Origin: Gracilariopsis chorda
Taxonomy: Eukaryota > Rhodophyta > Florideophyceae > Gracilariales > Gracilariaceae
Assembly: GCA_003194525.1 (NCBI GenBank)
Contig: NBIV01000027.1
Location: 248,001 to 312,000 of the forward strand
Reading direction: 5' to 3'
DNA length: 64,000 bases
Positions 41,481 through 52,251 of this stretch are shown here, one piece after another (position 1 is the stretch's first letter; the number at the start of each line of letters is the position of its first letter). The translations under genes and the position numbers were made by a program. Below the pieces are notes generated by a model, which was given only the letters and a program-made list of their open reading frames with translations, did no database searches and was not told the DNA's origin.

Positions 41481-42779
41481 ATGGCAATCATCGATGACAT
41501 GGAGCACTGTTTTTGCTTTCTGTGCGCAATCTCTTGACAAACGACGATCACAACTTAGGCTCTTCAGGAAGTTGAGTCATGTGCGTTCTAACTCGAAATA
41601 AACGGGTTCGCTTTTCATAACACAAATTGACTCCTGTTAACCGCTCTAGTATAGGATGACAACCACAGAGGTCAATAGTATTCAAAGTCGTGGAATTTAG
41701 TTCTTGAGTTGATAGCATCCCTTGTTCGAAAGCAGAGAACTTAGGTTAAACAAACATGAAGAGTATCAATCGTTCATTTTTTCTACTACGAGTACTGATT
41801 CTCAAAACCTGCATAAGAATCCAGTCGGACCCCGTCGCAGTAGTGTACATTTCCTCAGGAGATGGCTAGAGGAAGTTGTTACGGCGTTGTGTGCTCCTTT
41901 CGTTTCAGACGTATCTAGAGCTTGATAACTGCGAGTTGTTTCGATCAATTGACCGACATTGCCCAAAGTAACGATCTATGGATACTGTCATCAGATGAGG
42001 TACATCCGTGCCATATCTTTTGGTACTAATGGTGCAGAACGATATAGAGTGGCAGTCACGTCGTGGACTCTTTTCGGATTATTGAGTACCGGGAACTTGC
42101 CGTACACCTCAGGGCTGCTCATAAGCAACATGATCTTGAAGAGGAAGCCAATATCACTGAATATGGCGAGTGAACAGAAAGTGGTGTCTCTATCAGTCTG
42201 CTTTGCTCTAGAGAGTAAGAAAATGTGTGCGGGTGTGGCTTCATCTTGCCGACAAGCATGGAATACGCTAGGGCAACATGAAGTTCTTCTTCTTCTATCT
42301 TTTCAGAAGCGAATGCGCCTGCACTTAGCGATTCTGCTGGAAAACATCAGGTTTCAGTCCGGGATTCTCTGTTCTGTTTAGTACCCAAATCTGCTTGCAT
42401 CGTAGTCCTTCGGCGTTTCTAGTACCACCACTGTCAAATCGACTAGCTCCTACGCCGTCGATGGCACCTCCACCTTGAGCGTATCGTGCATTGTGAGTTT
42501 TGGCACGATCTACAGACACCCGTTGCAGTCTGAAGGGACACACTCTAGATTCATAAATGCTGTTACGCCTGCGACGCGTTTCGAGCCACTGCCTTGACGG
42601 GTGGCATCCCCTCACTAAGCACATTACTGCATCTCCACACCATGTCCCACAGTGGAAAGTTTGTCTCGAGTGGCACAGACAGCACCCCTTCCTCCATTTC
42701 TCTAACTTGGGCACATCGCCGTCAACCCGCCTTAATGCGGACCCGCTTGGAAATGATTCTGTGTCTTCCTCATCTCCAA
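41481..42779. other. intergenic region, no gene seen
   Basis: Holds the probable polyadenylation signal AATAAA at about 41597 for the upstream gene. Frames at 41959-42381 (non-ATG start) and 42325-42825 show no recognisable domain; the right end may contain decayed continuation of the fossil that follows. Confidence 0.4.
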
Positions 42780-43610
42780 GTCCACCCGATACCATCCTTT
42801 GGCGCCAAGACATATTGTGCATCATGTTTCAGCAACAACATCTTCGCAAAAGTCCTGACATGCCTTGTCCATATAACCCATCTCGTCGTTGCGCATTAAA
42901 GCGCGCGTTTATCAAAAAGAGAAACCGACAACCATTCACGACCTAGCTCTTTTTCAACGTTATCGTTAACCAGATCGATTGTCGCATTGGTAAATGGTTC
43001 CAGTCCTGCGACCTTGACCTTGAAATGCGTCAAGTGGTGACTGACCTCTGGATGTTCGATGGTCTCAAATCGAATTGGGCTGCTTCTCCCGGCCTCTTGC
43101 AGCGCGGTTCTTCGTTTCTCCATCGCAACCATTAGGACGCGAAAATGTTGTGCAAGGCAGTACCGTAAGATGCCGCCAAACTCGTTGAAGCGCTTTTCCA
43201 CTTCCGTGTCTTCATATAAACTTCGCATTTCGTCCGGGAGAGATTGGCTCGGATCGCATCACCCCAGTGATACGGAGGATCTCGTCAATATCCCATATCG
43301 GATTGTACGGCACGTGAACTCCTCGTCTCACGAATTCTTTACACCTTGAGCTGTTTGGGGAGACATACGCTGATGATGAGATTTCCGGATACCATACAGG
43401 TTCGGAGATGTCCTGGCCACGCTCGAAAAGGAAAAGGGTGCGCGCATCACGACTTCGGGCGGTGTAGTGTTTCCAGAGTAGCATGCAATCTCTTTCGAAT
43501 TGCTTGTAACAGAGCAGTACGGACTCGTCAACACACAAGAAGTAGATGTGGACAGAGAATACAGCCGATTTTGTTGAACGGCGAGTCAGTTTGGATGACA
43601 TCGATCGAGT
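42780..43610 (-). pseudogene. broken RHS/Crinkler-type (CRN-RHS) gene fossil
   Basis: Separate minus-strand open pieces carry motifs ordered as in the NTPase-linked region of RHS and Crinkler (CRN) proteins: a segment with SSSAYVSPNSSRCKEF, then PIWDIDEIL, then SLPDEMR with RFNEFGGILRYCL, then HHLTHFKVKV. This is the family's usual SP...W..dEL...GG..RY...H order. It looks broken, with at least one or two breaks, and the ATP-binding front part was not found. Treated as a fossil. Bounds are approximate, and the assignment is from remembered family patterns. Confidence 0.5.
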
Positions 43611-44501
43611 TGGACACCGGTTGCCTCACAGTCTGTTTGAACGACGCGATTTGTTCACTAATGTTGGAATCTTCAAGGAAATAAGGCACAAAGCCTACGA
43701 ACAAGGTTGGTTGTTATACTGCGGCTGATACGAGAGTCGATGCGTCGGTCTGTGGTTTGCTGAAAGTTCGTGCGCGGTGTCACCGAGCAATAGTCCCGAG
43801 GGGGCTTGTGTGTGAGCGGACTAAGTTTCGTGAGAACATTACAATGCTGTTTAGTTATGTTAAGCTGTGAAGTTATCAGAAACAACGCAGGTGGTTCTAT
43901 CATATTCTGAAGAGCTTTCGTAAACGGTGAAGGCTGATTGTTTGGGTGTAAAGGCTTAAGGTTGCTGTGTCTAGCTCACTTCGTAGAGCAATATGCATTC
44001 AGGGTAAGTGACCACAATAAATCGTGGCTCAGCCCTTTGGGCTGAGCTGACCCTCCCATTAGCAAACGTTGGGCAAGTGACCACAATAAACTGTGGATCG
44101 GCCCTTCGAGCCAAGCCGACCACCTTACTTGTTAGTGGGTGCTCGTGATAACACAAAACAGTTCATATTCGTACTACCAAAGGTATGTATACCAAGGGTA
44201 TGTATGATCCACTAGATAGGTTCTATCCACGTGTAATTCGCGAAGCCTCACCCAGTGCAAGTTGGAAGGCAAAGCAAGTGGACTGAAAGGTGCTGGGCCA
44301 GCACTGCTGGCCATGCGATCTAAATTGACGCGATGTTGCCGAGATCATCGGATGGCCTTCTTCACGGGCATTGCGACAACAGCCGAAACATAGCTTGTAA
44401 CATCGAAACCACTCGGCAGCAGTCGCGAAACGTCAAAAGGACTACTACCGTCGTATCCCAAATTACAGCATCCACATCCACAAAAAAACAATCCTCGCAA
44501 A
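43611..44501. other. intergenic region with 69-bp repeat
   Basis: Contains the tandem repeat at 44006-44122. ACCAAAGGT and ACCAAGGGT, each followed by ATGTAT, lie near 44177-44206. No gene was recognised. Confidence 0.4.
44006..44122. repeat. 69-bp tandem repeat with internal hairpin, two copies
   Basis: Both copies start AAGTGACCACAATAAA (at 44006 and 44075). In copy 1 the arms GCTCAGCC and GGCTGAGC form a perfect 8-bp stem; copy 2 keeps a weaker version (TCGGCC...GGC region). On the minus strand the copies read AEPRFIVVTYP and ADPQFIVVTCP. It may be coding debris or a structured repeat. Confidence 0.65.
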
Positions 44502-44810
44502 ATGGCGTTTGTCTCAACACTAATGGCGACCACCACAAGAAAGGCCATCATACGTACGACGCAAAAAAGGCCAAGCACGGCAACCCCACTGCATTTACGC
44601 CGAACAGCTCGTAAAGCTCGCCTGCAAATGAGCGCTGAGAACAAGCCCGAACCAGAGAAGCGTTTCACTTCCGACCAAGCTGACGAAGATGGACAGGTTT
44701 CCTTTTGGGGCGTCACCAGTTTCGCCATTATTTTCGCCATATTCGCGCTCGCAATCTTGGCTTCTCTTGCGCGCGATTTTGTGCCGGGCGGCATGGTAGG
44801 ACCTGCCTAA
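44502..44810 (+). CDS. small single-span membrane protein, plastid-like presequence
   Basis: A 102-residue protein. The first about 43 residues are rich in Arg, Thr and Ser with no acidic residue, like a plastid transit peptide. An acidic linker (ENKPEPEKRFTSDQADED) is followed by one membrane segment (FWGVTSFAIIFAIFALAILA) and a short tail, RDFVPGGMVGPA. The architecture recalls small nuclear-encoded thylakoid subunits, but no known family was recognised. The ATG is the first in frame. Confidence 0.6.
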   Translation: MAFVSTLMATTTRKAIIRTTQKRPSTATPLHLRRTARKARLQMSAENKPEPEKRFTSDQADEDGQVSFWGVTSFAIIFAIFALAILASLARDFVPGGMVGPA

Positions 44811-45089
44811 CACCGATCATGCTCAAAACTTTCTACAAATGTGCTGTACTTGCACAAACGCATAACCACGTCAGCACCCTCTTGGCACTACAAGACGACA
44901 GACATCCCCACGGGCAAAAGCTTATTATATACAAAACCGGGAGGACCGGCCTTCGAGCGACAAACATATGATGTTAAGCACGTGCATTGTAGCAGTCCCG
45001 CTGCCAGAACGATCTCACAAGATGACGTAAAACGTTTAGCCAGTATGTACAATGCGTATCCTGCTCCAACTATTCCACAATACAATAAA

Positions 45090-48000
45090 TCAGTTCGTTG
45101 ACAACATACGCTTGGCAATCTGTACTCCACTCACAAGCCTTCCCATCACACCGCGGAAAGCATGATTCTCTGTTCTCGTCAAACTCAGCGCATGTTCCAT
45201 GTCAGAAACCTGTCGGCGTTGCGACGGCAATTGAATTGGTCTTGTATCGTGTTTCGACGACTTGAATCCAATGTACTCCCTCCTTGCGCCCCGTTCATGT
45301 TCATTGTCCGACTCTTCATCTTCAAAAAAAGATGAGGCTTGCCCACCAACTCCTGGTCGCCAATATCCAGCCTCTGACAGTGACTTTCGCTCTAGTGGCA
45401 TCTGAAAATCCTGGAGCTTCGGATCGGCAGCAAATGCCTTCGGCAAAGCCGCTTGGAAGTGGGGGCTTCCAGTTCTCTCTTTCGTGTTGCCACCACGTTC
45501 GATTGCCGCGGAGCTCCTCCTGTTCCCAGCCGAAGAAGAAAATCTTATTCGTATACTTGTGTCTTCGTTGTTGTTATTCACACTATCGACTTCCCTCTCC
45601 CTAGAGCTTGGTCTTGAGAACCGACCATCTTCTCGCTCTGCGTTCGGTTGCTCTGAATCTTGCAGAGGATATTCATCCATTGAATTTTGTACTACGTCCT
45701 GCATCAATCGATTCTTGGCCTCTTCCAACGTCAGTTGGACATCAGCAGTCGAGTTACTTGTCCGTTCAGTTCGTTCACTGTTCTTCCGCAACTTTCTTTG
45801 CACCTTTCCCATCCGGAAAACCGGTGATTCTGAAGATTGTGAGTTCGGAGCTGAATCCACCACCTCCACAGTTGGTTCGATTGGCATATTCCCAGACCAA
45901 TCATGTAACAAAACTTCTGGCACAATCTTCCCAGTCGTTCTGTCTTCAACGCCTCTACCGCCATGGATGGAAGATAAATTCGCCAACTGCACAGAGACGC
46001 TTCCCCGCATGTGCTCGCTCAGATCACGCGAACGCTTAGGCTGAGCGTTTCGCCACCCAGAACTTTCTTCCGGCACAGGTGTGTTTGGTTCAGATTCAAA
46101 CACTGAATCGTTGTCATTCTCCTCAACTCTCAATACTTCATACTCTGGGTATTCTGCAATACCGCCCTTGTCAGTTGTACTATCGTCCGATGACACTTGG
46201 TTTTCCGTGGCCGACGGGTTCCCATAATAGATTCCCGCAACAGGCATGTAGTCCTGTACCGGAGACATGGGTGCGACTGAATAATCGTCTTCCCCCGGTA
46301 AAACAGCAGGTTCCAAATCAAGCTCGTCCAAACTACCCACAGCCGACCGGCCGTCTTCTGCGTCAGCAACCAACGCACTGATATCGGCAGCGGCACGATT
46401 TGCTGCTTCGAAGATATTCATATCCTCGCTATCCCCGTCATATGACCGAGAAGGTATGCCAGAGCTTACCTTTGGAATAGTAAGCTTAGACCTTGGCTCG
46501 TCCACTAGTTGATCTGCTTCATTTAGGGCCGAAAACGTGAGAGGCTCATCATCCTCATACGTGTACTTGAGCGAAGCGCTGATCTTATTGCTGTGCCGTC
46601 TAAAGGCTCTCGGGGAAAGTGCAACCAGTTCGGCAGCATTGGGATCCACAACAGTGGGCACCCCTTTGTGACCCGAAGTTGAAGGTGCCGCGGAATGAGA
46701 TGGTAGTGTTGCATCAGCACCAGAACTTGCTCGGCGTTGTCCAAGAGGAGGTCCAACACGGCTGTCTATGCCGGCGACAGCACGCTCTTCAGTGCGACTA
46801 GATTGTATATCTGACAACACGGCCCGCGACTGACGTGCACTCGGTGCAATTTCATCAGGACCCCCAGAGCCGCGTGGCACCGAACTCGACGCATCTCCGT
46901 AGCGCCCATGATCATTCTGCATGGTAAGGCCATGTTCATCGTCACTCTCCGTTGGCGTTCGTGTCGAAGCCCTTGGACCGGTATCTGACTGATGAAAGCC
47001 GCTTGAAACTCTCGAATGCATTTCCTCTTGAGCTTCGCATGGGTGATGAGACGCAACAGAAGGGTTAGAAAACGCCTTCTGCACACTATGAAATGACTTG
47101 AACGAAAAAGACTTCTCTGTCTTAGAGTCTGGCGTAAGCGGTGAGCTCAAAGAAGCAAAAGAGTCCGGCTTCACAGAGATATCATGACCAATTTCCTCGC
47201 TGCGAATGCGTTTCGAGACATTGCCAGCAGTCTGCGAGCCCCTTTCAAAAGTGCTTCTACTCTTTGCAGCCATCTGAGGCACAGGCAATGAGGGCGAACC
47301 AGAAATACTTTCAGTAGCGAAGGGCGTTGCAGAATTATCCGCATACACAACTGGTTGCAAGCCAGACTTCTTCTCCTCAACAAGCTTAGAAGTCTTCCCA
47401 TTGGGAAGGGGTGGCTTCTTAGCACCCGGTGCCTCGTCAGCAAGCTTTGTTGGCGGTGCTTTCCGTGGTGACATAGAGGTCAAATCAGAATGATCCTCCG
47501 AGACTGCTCTTTGGGTCGAAGCCCTAACATGGGTCGACGACGAAGCAGGCAGCGAGGGAGATTTAGCAAACACAGCCCTGAGCGCAGTGTACGAGGGCTC
47601 TGATTCGGCAGCCGAGGACTTGGACCTCGGCAGCGGTGGTTTGGAAGAAGAGACAGAGCGCTTGAATGGCATGGCAATGGGCTCGTCCACAGAATCCGAA
47701 CCGGAGCGCAAGGAATTGGACTTGGATACATCCGTAGAAGAAGAGTCCGAAAATTGTGGGTCAATTGATTGGTGATCAAGTTTCGTAGACGACAGACTCA
47801 ACGCTTGGTCAGTTTCAGCTTTCTGCACCGGAGGCGGAAGACGGGAATGGGAGTTCTCGGACTTGGTGGCGGAGGAAGAATTGCGACTCGAAGCGTTTTG
47901 TGCAGGACGGTTGCGACGGGAGCGCGATACAGTGGACTCTCTTGATTCGTGAGAGAGTTTCAGATGTACAGTAGGCTGAGGTAGCGGTGTAACATCCTCA

Positions 48001-49127
48001 TCCTCATGGATGTCGGCGTGATGAAGATATGCGCGACGGCTGTGATCAATGTCATCGAGCTCATCGACGCGTTTGAGTCGTTGCCAAAGCGGCGTAATAT
48101 CAAACGAAGAATTGGCACGTTGTGCTTGTGTTTCAGGGTTGCAATGCTGAGCACTAGGCTCAGGCTGTACGGAAAGGTGCGGGTGGGAATGGTGGATAGA
48201 TTGTTGTGGCGTATTGTTGCGTTCAGTATAATCAAAGTCATCGTCAATAGCATCGCTGTCGGGATGAGAGTGAGAAATTTGCGAGGACTTTGCAAGCTTG
48301 CGGCTCTTGGCAGTGTAGGAGAGGCGATCGGGCTCAGGTTGTTGTTCGAGGGTGTCGTTCGGAGCCTGGTAGGCGAGGAGGCGGGATTCGGTGATCTGCA
48401 AGCGAGCCGAGGCATCTTGGCAGGCCGAATCGGGGGCATTATTGAGTAATCCACAGCAGGCGTCGTACTGGCCCGAAAAGCAGCCAGCAGGCTCCGGTTC
48501 GACGGCGGCGGCTACCCGTTGAAGCAAGCGAAAGACGCCTCTTCCCCTCTTGCGAGGCGGCTTGTCGGGGAGCTGATCAGGCGACACGTCGGGGTTGGAA
48601 GAGTGTGCACTGGATGTTTCACAGGAATAGGTAACGACGTGAACGTTCTCATTGAAACTGACAACCTTGCGTGCGCGCGGGGGCTTGTCGACCCTCGGAG
48701 GGGTCTGGGTGCGGGCGGCGTAGCAGTCGCGAAGCGTGGCGCCGGGCAGCGTGGGGTCGAGAGGGGGAAGGGGAGTATGCACGGATGTGGAACGCGGCGA
48801 ACGAGTTATGGATGCTGGGGTGGGCGAAGAGGGGATATCCGCGGATACGTGTCGGGCGCGACGTCTGGTGGAGGAGATGGAGGAGGGGGGTGACTCTAGA
48901 CGGAGACGATGTGCGTCATGAGGGGCGGCATTTGGGAATGAGACGGAGCGCGGCACCGGGGGTGGCGGAAAGTCAGCGACATGAAGTTCTGTACTGGTGG
49001 AAGAGAGCGAGAGCGGCTGGTCTGTCGGCGGGGGTGGAGCGGAGTTGCGACGGGTGTTAGCGCGAGTGGTGCGAGCGACGCTGCGCTCTGCGTCGCGGAT
49101 GTGGCTCCTCGTGACGGTGTTGCCCAT
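45090..49127 (-). CDS. large disordered protein with predicted N-myristoylation (MGNTVTRS)
   Basis: A 1345-residue single-exon protein. The start at 49127 gives MGNTVTRSHIRD, a strong N-myristoylation signal; the frame runs open upstream with GC-rich low-complexity codons and is taken as leader. Most of the protein is Ser/Pro-rich, with many RS, SP and RR motifs and acidic stretches, and is predicted disordered. More ordered segments are ALSPRAFRRHSNKISASLKY and the C-terminal DMEHALSLTRTENHAFRGVM, which may form a short helix. No catalytic domain was recognised. A membrane-tethered scaffold rich in phosphorylation sites is inference. Confidence 0.7.
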   Translation of the reverse strand: MGNTVTRSHIRDAERSVARTTRANTRRNSAPPPPTDQPLSLSSTSTELHVADFPPPPVPRSVSFPNAAPHDAHRLRLESPPSSISSTRRRARHVSADIPSSPTPASITRSPRSTSVHTPLPPLDPTLPGATLRDCYAARTQTPPRVDKPPRARKVVSFNENVHVVTYSCETSSAHSSNPDVSPDQLPDKPPRKRGRGVFRLLQRVAAAVEPEPAGCFSGQYDACCGLLNNAPDSACQDASARLQITESRLLAYQAPNDTLEQQPEPDRLSYTAKSRKLAKSSQISHSHPDSDAIDDDFDYTERNNTPQQSIHHSHPHLSVQPEPSAQHCNPETQAQRANSSFDITPLWQRLKRVDELDDIDHSRRAYLHHADIHEDEDVTPLPQPTVHLKLSHESRESTVSRSRRNRPAQNASSRNSSSATKSENSHSRLPPPVQKAETDQALSLSSTKLDHQSIDPQFSDSSSTDVSKSNSLRSGSDSVDEPIAMPFKRSVSSSKPPLPRSKSSAAESEPSYTALRAVFAKSPSLPASSSTHVRASTQRAVSEDHSDLTSMSPRKAPPTKLADEAPGAKKPPLPNGKTSKLVEEKKSGLQPVVYADNSATPFATESISGSPSLPVPQMAAKSRSTFERGSQTAGNVSKRIRSEEIGHDISVKPDSFASLSSPLTPDSKTEKSFSFKSFHSVQKAFSNPSVASHHPCEAQEEMHSRVSSGFHQSDTGPRASTRTPTESDDEHGLTMQNDHGRYGDASSSVPRGSGGPDEIAPSARQSRAVLSDIQSSRTEERAVAGIDSRVGPPLGQRRASSGADATLPSHSAAPSTSGHKGVPTVVDPNAAELVALSPRAFRRHSNKISASLKYTYEDDEPLTFSALNEADQLVDEPRSKLTIPKVSSGIPSRSYDGDSEDMNIFEAANRAAADISALVADAEDGRSAVGSLDELDLEPAVLPGEDDYSVAPMSPVQDYMPVAGIYYGNPSATENQVSSDDSTTDKGGIAEYPEYEVLRVEENDNDSVFESEPNTPVPEESSGWRNAQPKRSRDLSEHMRGSVSVQLANLSSIHGGRGVEDRTTGKIVPEVLLHDWSGNMPIEPTVEVVDSAPNSQSSESPVFRMGKVQRKLRKNSERTERTSNSTADVQLTLEEAKNRLMQDVVQNSMDEYPLQDSEQPNAEREDGRFSRPSSREREVDSVNNNNEDTSIRIRFSSSAGNRRSSAAIERGGNTKERTGSPHFQAALPKAFAADPKLQDFQMPLERKSLSEAGYWRPGVGGQASSFFEDEESDNEHERGARREYIGFKSSKHDTRPIQLPSQRRQVSDMEHALSLTRTENHAFRGVMGRLVSGVQIAKRMLSTN

Positions 49128-49778
49128 TGCGCTTCGGGGGGGGAGGAGCGGAAGGAGCGACGGGGGAAGAGGGGAGGGGGAGGGGGGGGGGAGACAATGA
49201 AGGGCGGGCGTTCGTTTCGTTTCCAACAGGGGACGCGCCAACGAGAAGCTGCCGCGCGCCCAATTCACTGGGCCCTTGTCGACCCCTCCCCTCTCTCCGC
49301 GCCATTGGCAGTGCAGCACGGCCCGCGCCACGTGTCCGCATGCGGCACGATTGATCCAGACGGCCATGCGTTGCAAATCGACGAGTCGTACAGTAGCGCC
49401 TCCAGGCTACCGCGGATACCGGTCAACAGTCCACCAGCGCTGACAGCAACGCGTGGCCACGTGGTACAGTGTACACGTGGAGAAACGCACGCTCTCTCGT
49501 TTTGTTCTCTCTCCAGCGTTCAGCGCGTTACACACGCGCGTGCTGTATGATATCATAACCGCCAGTGAAGACGGCGAGTGCGCGCTCCCACACGTCACCG
49601 CAGACTGCGCTTGAGTGTAGATAGCGGCGGCCAATTTTGTGTCAACGTCGCCGTCTCCGCCAGCACTCGCAACAATCCGGCTCGCGCCCAAGTCCCCTTC
49701 CCCCCCCCCCCCCCTCGCATCTTGCGTCCCCTCCCCTCCCCTCCCCTCCCTTATCCCCCGTTTTTCACCGCGCTAACA
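49128..49778. other. divergent promoter region, MGN protein / UEV
   Basis: 651 nt, GC-rich, with C/G homopolymer tracts near 49185-49192 and a C run near 49697-49712, then a CCCCT array near 49728-49750 just before the UEV start. CT-rich leaders also precede ADA2 and the MAPK. Confidence 0.5.
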
Positions 49779-50481
49779 ATGAATTCTCGATCCCGTGCCG
49801 TCACTGAATCTTCCGTCGAAGGTAAGCTTGCGGTGCTCCGCAACATACCGTTCACCTACGTTGCGACGTTGCAAATACCCCCCGCCCTTCTCAACCGCCA
49901 TCGCCTTTCATTTCGCCCTTGCTCTGACCATTTCACCCCCTTCCATTTCTCGTCTTGTCCCGTCCGCACCTCGTTGTATACCCACGTCAGTGCCCCGTAG
50001 TTTTCGACTGCTAGAGGAGTTGGAGCGCGGTGAACACGGCGTGGGAGACGGTTCCGTCAGCTATGGTCTCAAGGATGCCGACGACATCACTCTTTCCCGA
50101 TGGAACGGAACCATTCTCGGTCCCATAAATGTAAGCCACAAAATCTCCGATTTCAAACTCATCCCCTTCAAAATCTCTAACCCGTTCGCCACCCCCCACC
50201 ACCCCGTGCAACAGACCGTCTTCGAGAACAGAATCTACGCTCTTTCAATCGTCTGCGGCGACAAATACCCGAATCAACCGCCCTCCATCCGTTTCACCAC
50301 CAAGATCAACATGCACTCCGTCTCAAGGCACACCGGCAACGTCGACTCGGCCCGCTGCCACATTCTTCGTAACTGGTCACGGACCTACGGCATCGAGACT
50401 GTCCTACTAGAGCTTCGAAAGGAAATGGCTTCCTCCCATAACCGTCGCCTCCCACAACCCCCAGAAGGCACCGAATTTTAG
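49779..50481 (+). CDS. MMS2: ubiquitin-conjugating enzyme E2 variant (UEV1/MMS2), two introns
   Basis: A 149-residue catalytically inactive E2 variant that pairs with UBC13 to build Lys63-linked ubiquitin chains. After splicing it reads [65 protein letters not shown] and ends [10 protein letters not shown], all typical of MMS2. The active-site Cys and HPN motif of true E2s are absent, as expected. Introns 49822-49990 (169 nt, GTAAGC...CAG) and 50131-50214 (84 nt, GTAAGC...CAG). Exons 49779-49821, 49991-50130 and 50215-50481. The first exon is only 43 nt ([14 protein letters not shown]). Confidence 0.93.
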
Positions 50482-50996
50482 CCAGCTACCTTGCGCACAC
50501 ACCTGTTGTTTCTCGTTTTATATAACTGCTTTACTCCGCGTGCCAGCCCCTCCGCCTCCACCCCCTTGCGCCACACGTAAACGACTCGAAAGGAGCAAGG
50601 AACACCCAACGCGCACGCAAACGGACAAGAACATTAACGAACAAACACACGCACACAGAGGCACACAAGATATATATATATATACGTACACACACACATA
50701 CACACACACACAGACGCGCAATTGACTTGTTTAGAAGGCTCTGCGATAAGCAACGACGGTAAAACATACACGGCCTACCAAACCACGTAAAACTATTAAG
50801 CTACTTTGTGAACAGGGGTGTTTTACTAGCACCTCCCATAGTTGTGAGCCGGTCGTGCGTACGAAAGAACGTTACCGCGACTTGTTTCAGTAGCTAACAA
50901 TTTGGTTTGCGGCGCGTGGAGCAAAACACCACACAACATCTAATACAAAAATCTCATGCGCGCTGCACTTGTAGAGCTTACCTAAACGCACAGCAT
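50482..50996. other. intergenic region between convergent genes
   Basis: Between the stops of UEV and uL1. It includes the CA/TA microsatellite at 50644-50714. No gene was recognised. Confidence 0.5.
50644..50714. repeat. CA/TA microsatellite
   Basis: Imperfect ACAC and TATA dinucleotide tract, downstream of UEV. Confidence 0.85.
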
Positions 50997-51650
50997 CTAA
51001 AAGATGCGCTTGGGCTTGCCCATGGTACTTTTCACGTGCAAACTCTTCACATTCTGCCAATTCTTCTTGAGTAGCGATACCAAAAAGTTGACGGCCAGAA
51101 TGATATTGGCCGTCACTTCGTCTTCGGGCATGTTAACATGTCCGACGGCAGCCGCCATACACAATACCTTCTTCAACTGGAACTTGATGGTGGAACGAAT
51201 CTCCGACACCTTCTCCTCCATGGAGTCGCCAGCGCTGAGCAGACTGGGGAACTTTCCAGCCTTGTTGAGGCCGGGACCCAGTATCCTCGGGATGGTCTTG
51301 ATGATGGAATCGCTAGCAAGAAAGGCGTCGTACTTCTTCGCAAACTTCTTGATAGGTTTCTTTTGCTTGTTGAACTTCTTGAGATCGTCTGTAGAGTAGG
51401 CTGGAATGCCGATCTTCTCTGCTTCTGAGACATGCACTGCGTTTCCGAGAATGGCCACCTTCATGTTGGGACGTGGCACGTTTGGAAGCTTGATGCTGCC
51501 AGCGAAACGCTTATCCTTCTTGGTGTCATAGTTCTTGAGTCCGATTTGGAGTTCGATGGTTTCTTGAAAGTTGCGCTTCTTCTCTTGTGACTCTGCCAGG
51601 ATCTCGGAGACTGCATCGCGGACAGTGGCTGTGGGTAGCTTAGAACTCAT
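50997..51650 (-). CDS. RPL10A: 60S ribosomal protein L10a (uL1)
   Basis: A 217-residue cytosolic ribosomal protein of the L1 stalk. Typical segments: [73 protein letters not shown] and the end [11 protein letters not shown]. Length matches the family exactly and there is no intron. It diverges from the RF3 gene across about 600 nt. Confidence 0.97.
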   Translation of the reverse strand: MSSKLPTATVRDAVSEILAESQEKKRNFQETIELQIGLKNYDTKKDKRFAGSIKLPNVPRPNMKVAILGNAVHVSEAEKIGIPAYSTDDLKKFNKQKKPIKKFAKKYDAFLASDSIIKTIPRILGPGLNKAGKFPSLLSAGDSMEEKVSEIRSTIKFQLKKVLCMAAAVGHVNMPEDEVTANIILAVNFLVSLLKKNWQNVKSLHVKSTMGKPKRIF

Positions 51651-52251
51651 TGTTAGTGCAGTTAGAAACGACGAGTATCAACAATTACTGTTTGTGACGC
51701 TGGCGACGGGAAGCGGGCGGGGGAGGGGGGAAGGGGTGGCGCCGATAGCGAATGGGCGCGGGATCGTGGGGAGGCAGATAGCAGCAGAAGAGCGGAAAGG
51801 CACGGATCGGGGCAAAGCCGACAGAGACGGAGCAGATTGGCGACCGCGTCGCGGCGGCGTAGAGCGTCGCGGGCTGGCGATATACACAACTGCAGCTTCA
51901 CGGTTCGCTTGGGCTGGACGCCGGCCGCGCGGCGCAATTGGATCACAACATGGACGCAGCATCAAAAGCGCGTTGATTTTGGCCATGCGCGCACTCGCAT
52001 TGGCCGCTTTTTGCTGAGGTGCGCCGCTTTTGCGAGTGCGTGATCCGTGATCCGGTTACGCTCTACCAATCGACCGTGAGCGGAACCGTGCGACACGCCA
52101 CGTGTACGAGCCGATGCAGATCTCATTGGGCGGCGCTCATGCGACGTCTCTTGAGCTCTCTGCGGTGTCGGCGCCCCTCTGCATGTCTGAGCTGAGAGCG
52201 CCACCCACGCAGATAACGCCCTCTTGCTCAATTCACCCACCCCGCCCCGCG
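51651..52251. other. divergent promoter region, uL1 / RF3
   Basis: GC-rich 601-nt gap. The RF3 frame is open upstream to 52102, with ATGs at 52114 and 52183, so part of it may be leader or presequence. No TATA box was recognised. Confidence 0.5.

Noticed and set aside
41959-42381. 140-codon plus-strand frame
   Set aside because: Non-ATG start, no recognised features.
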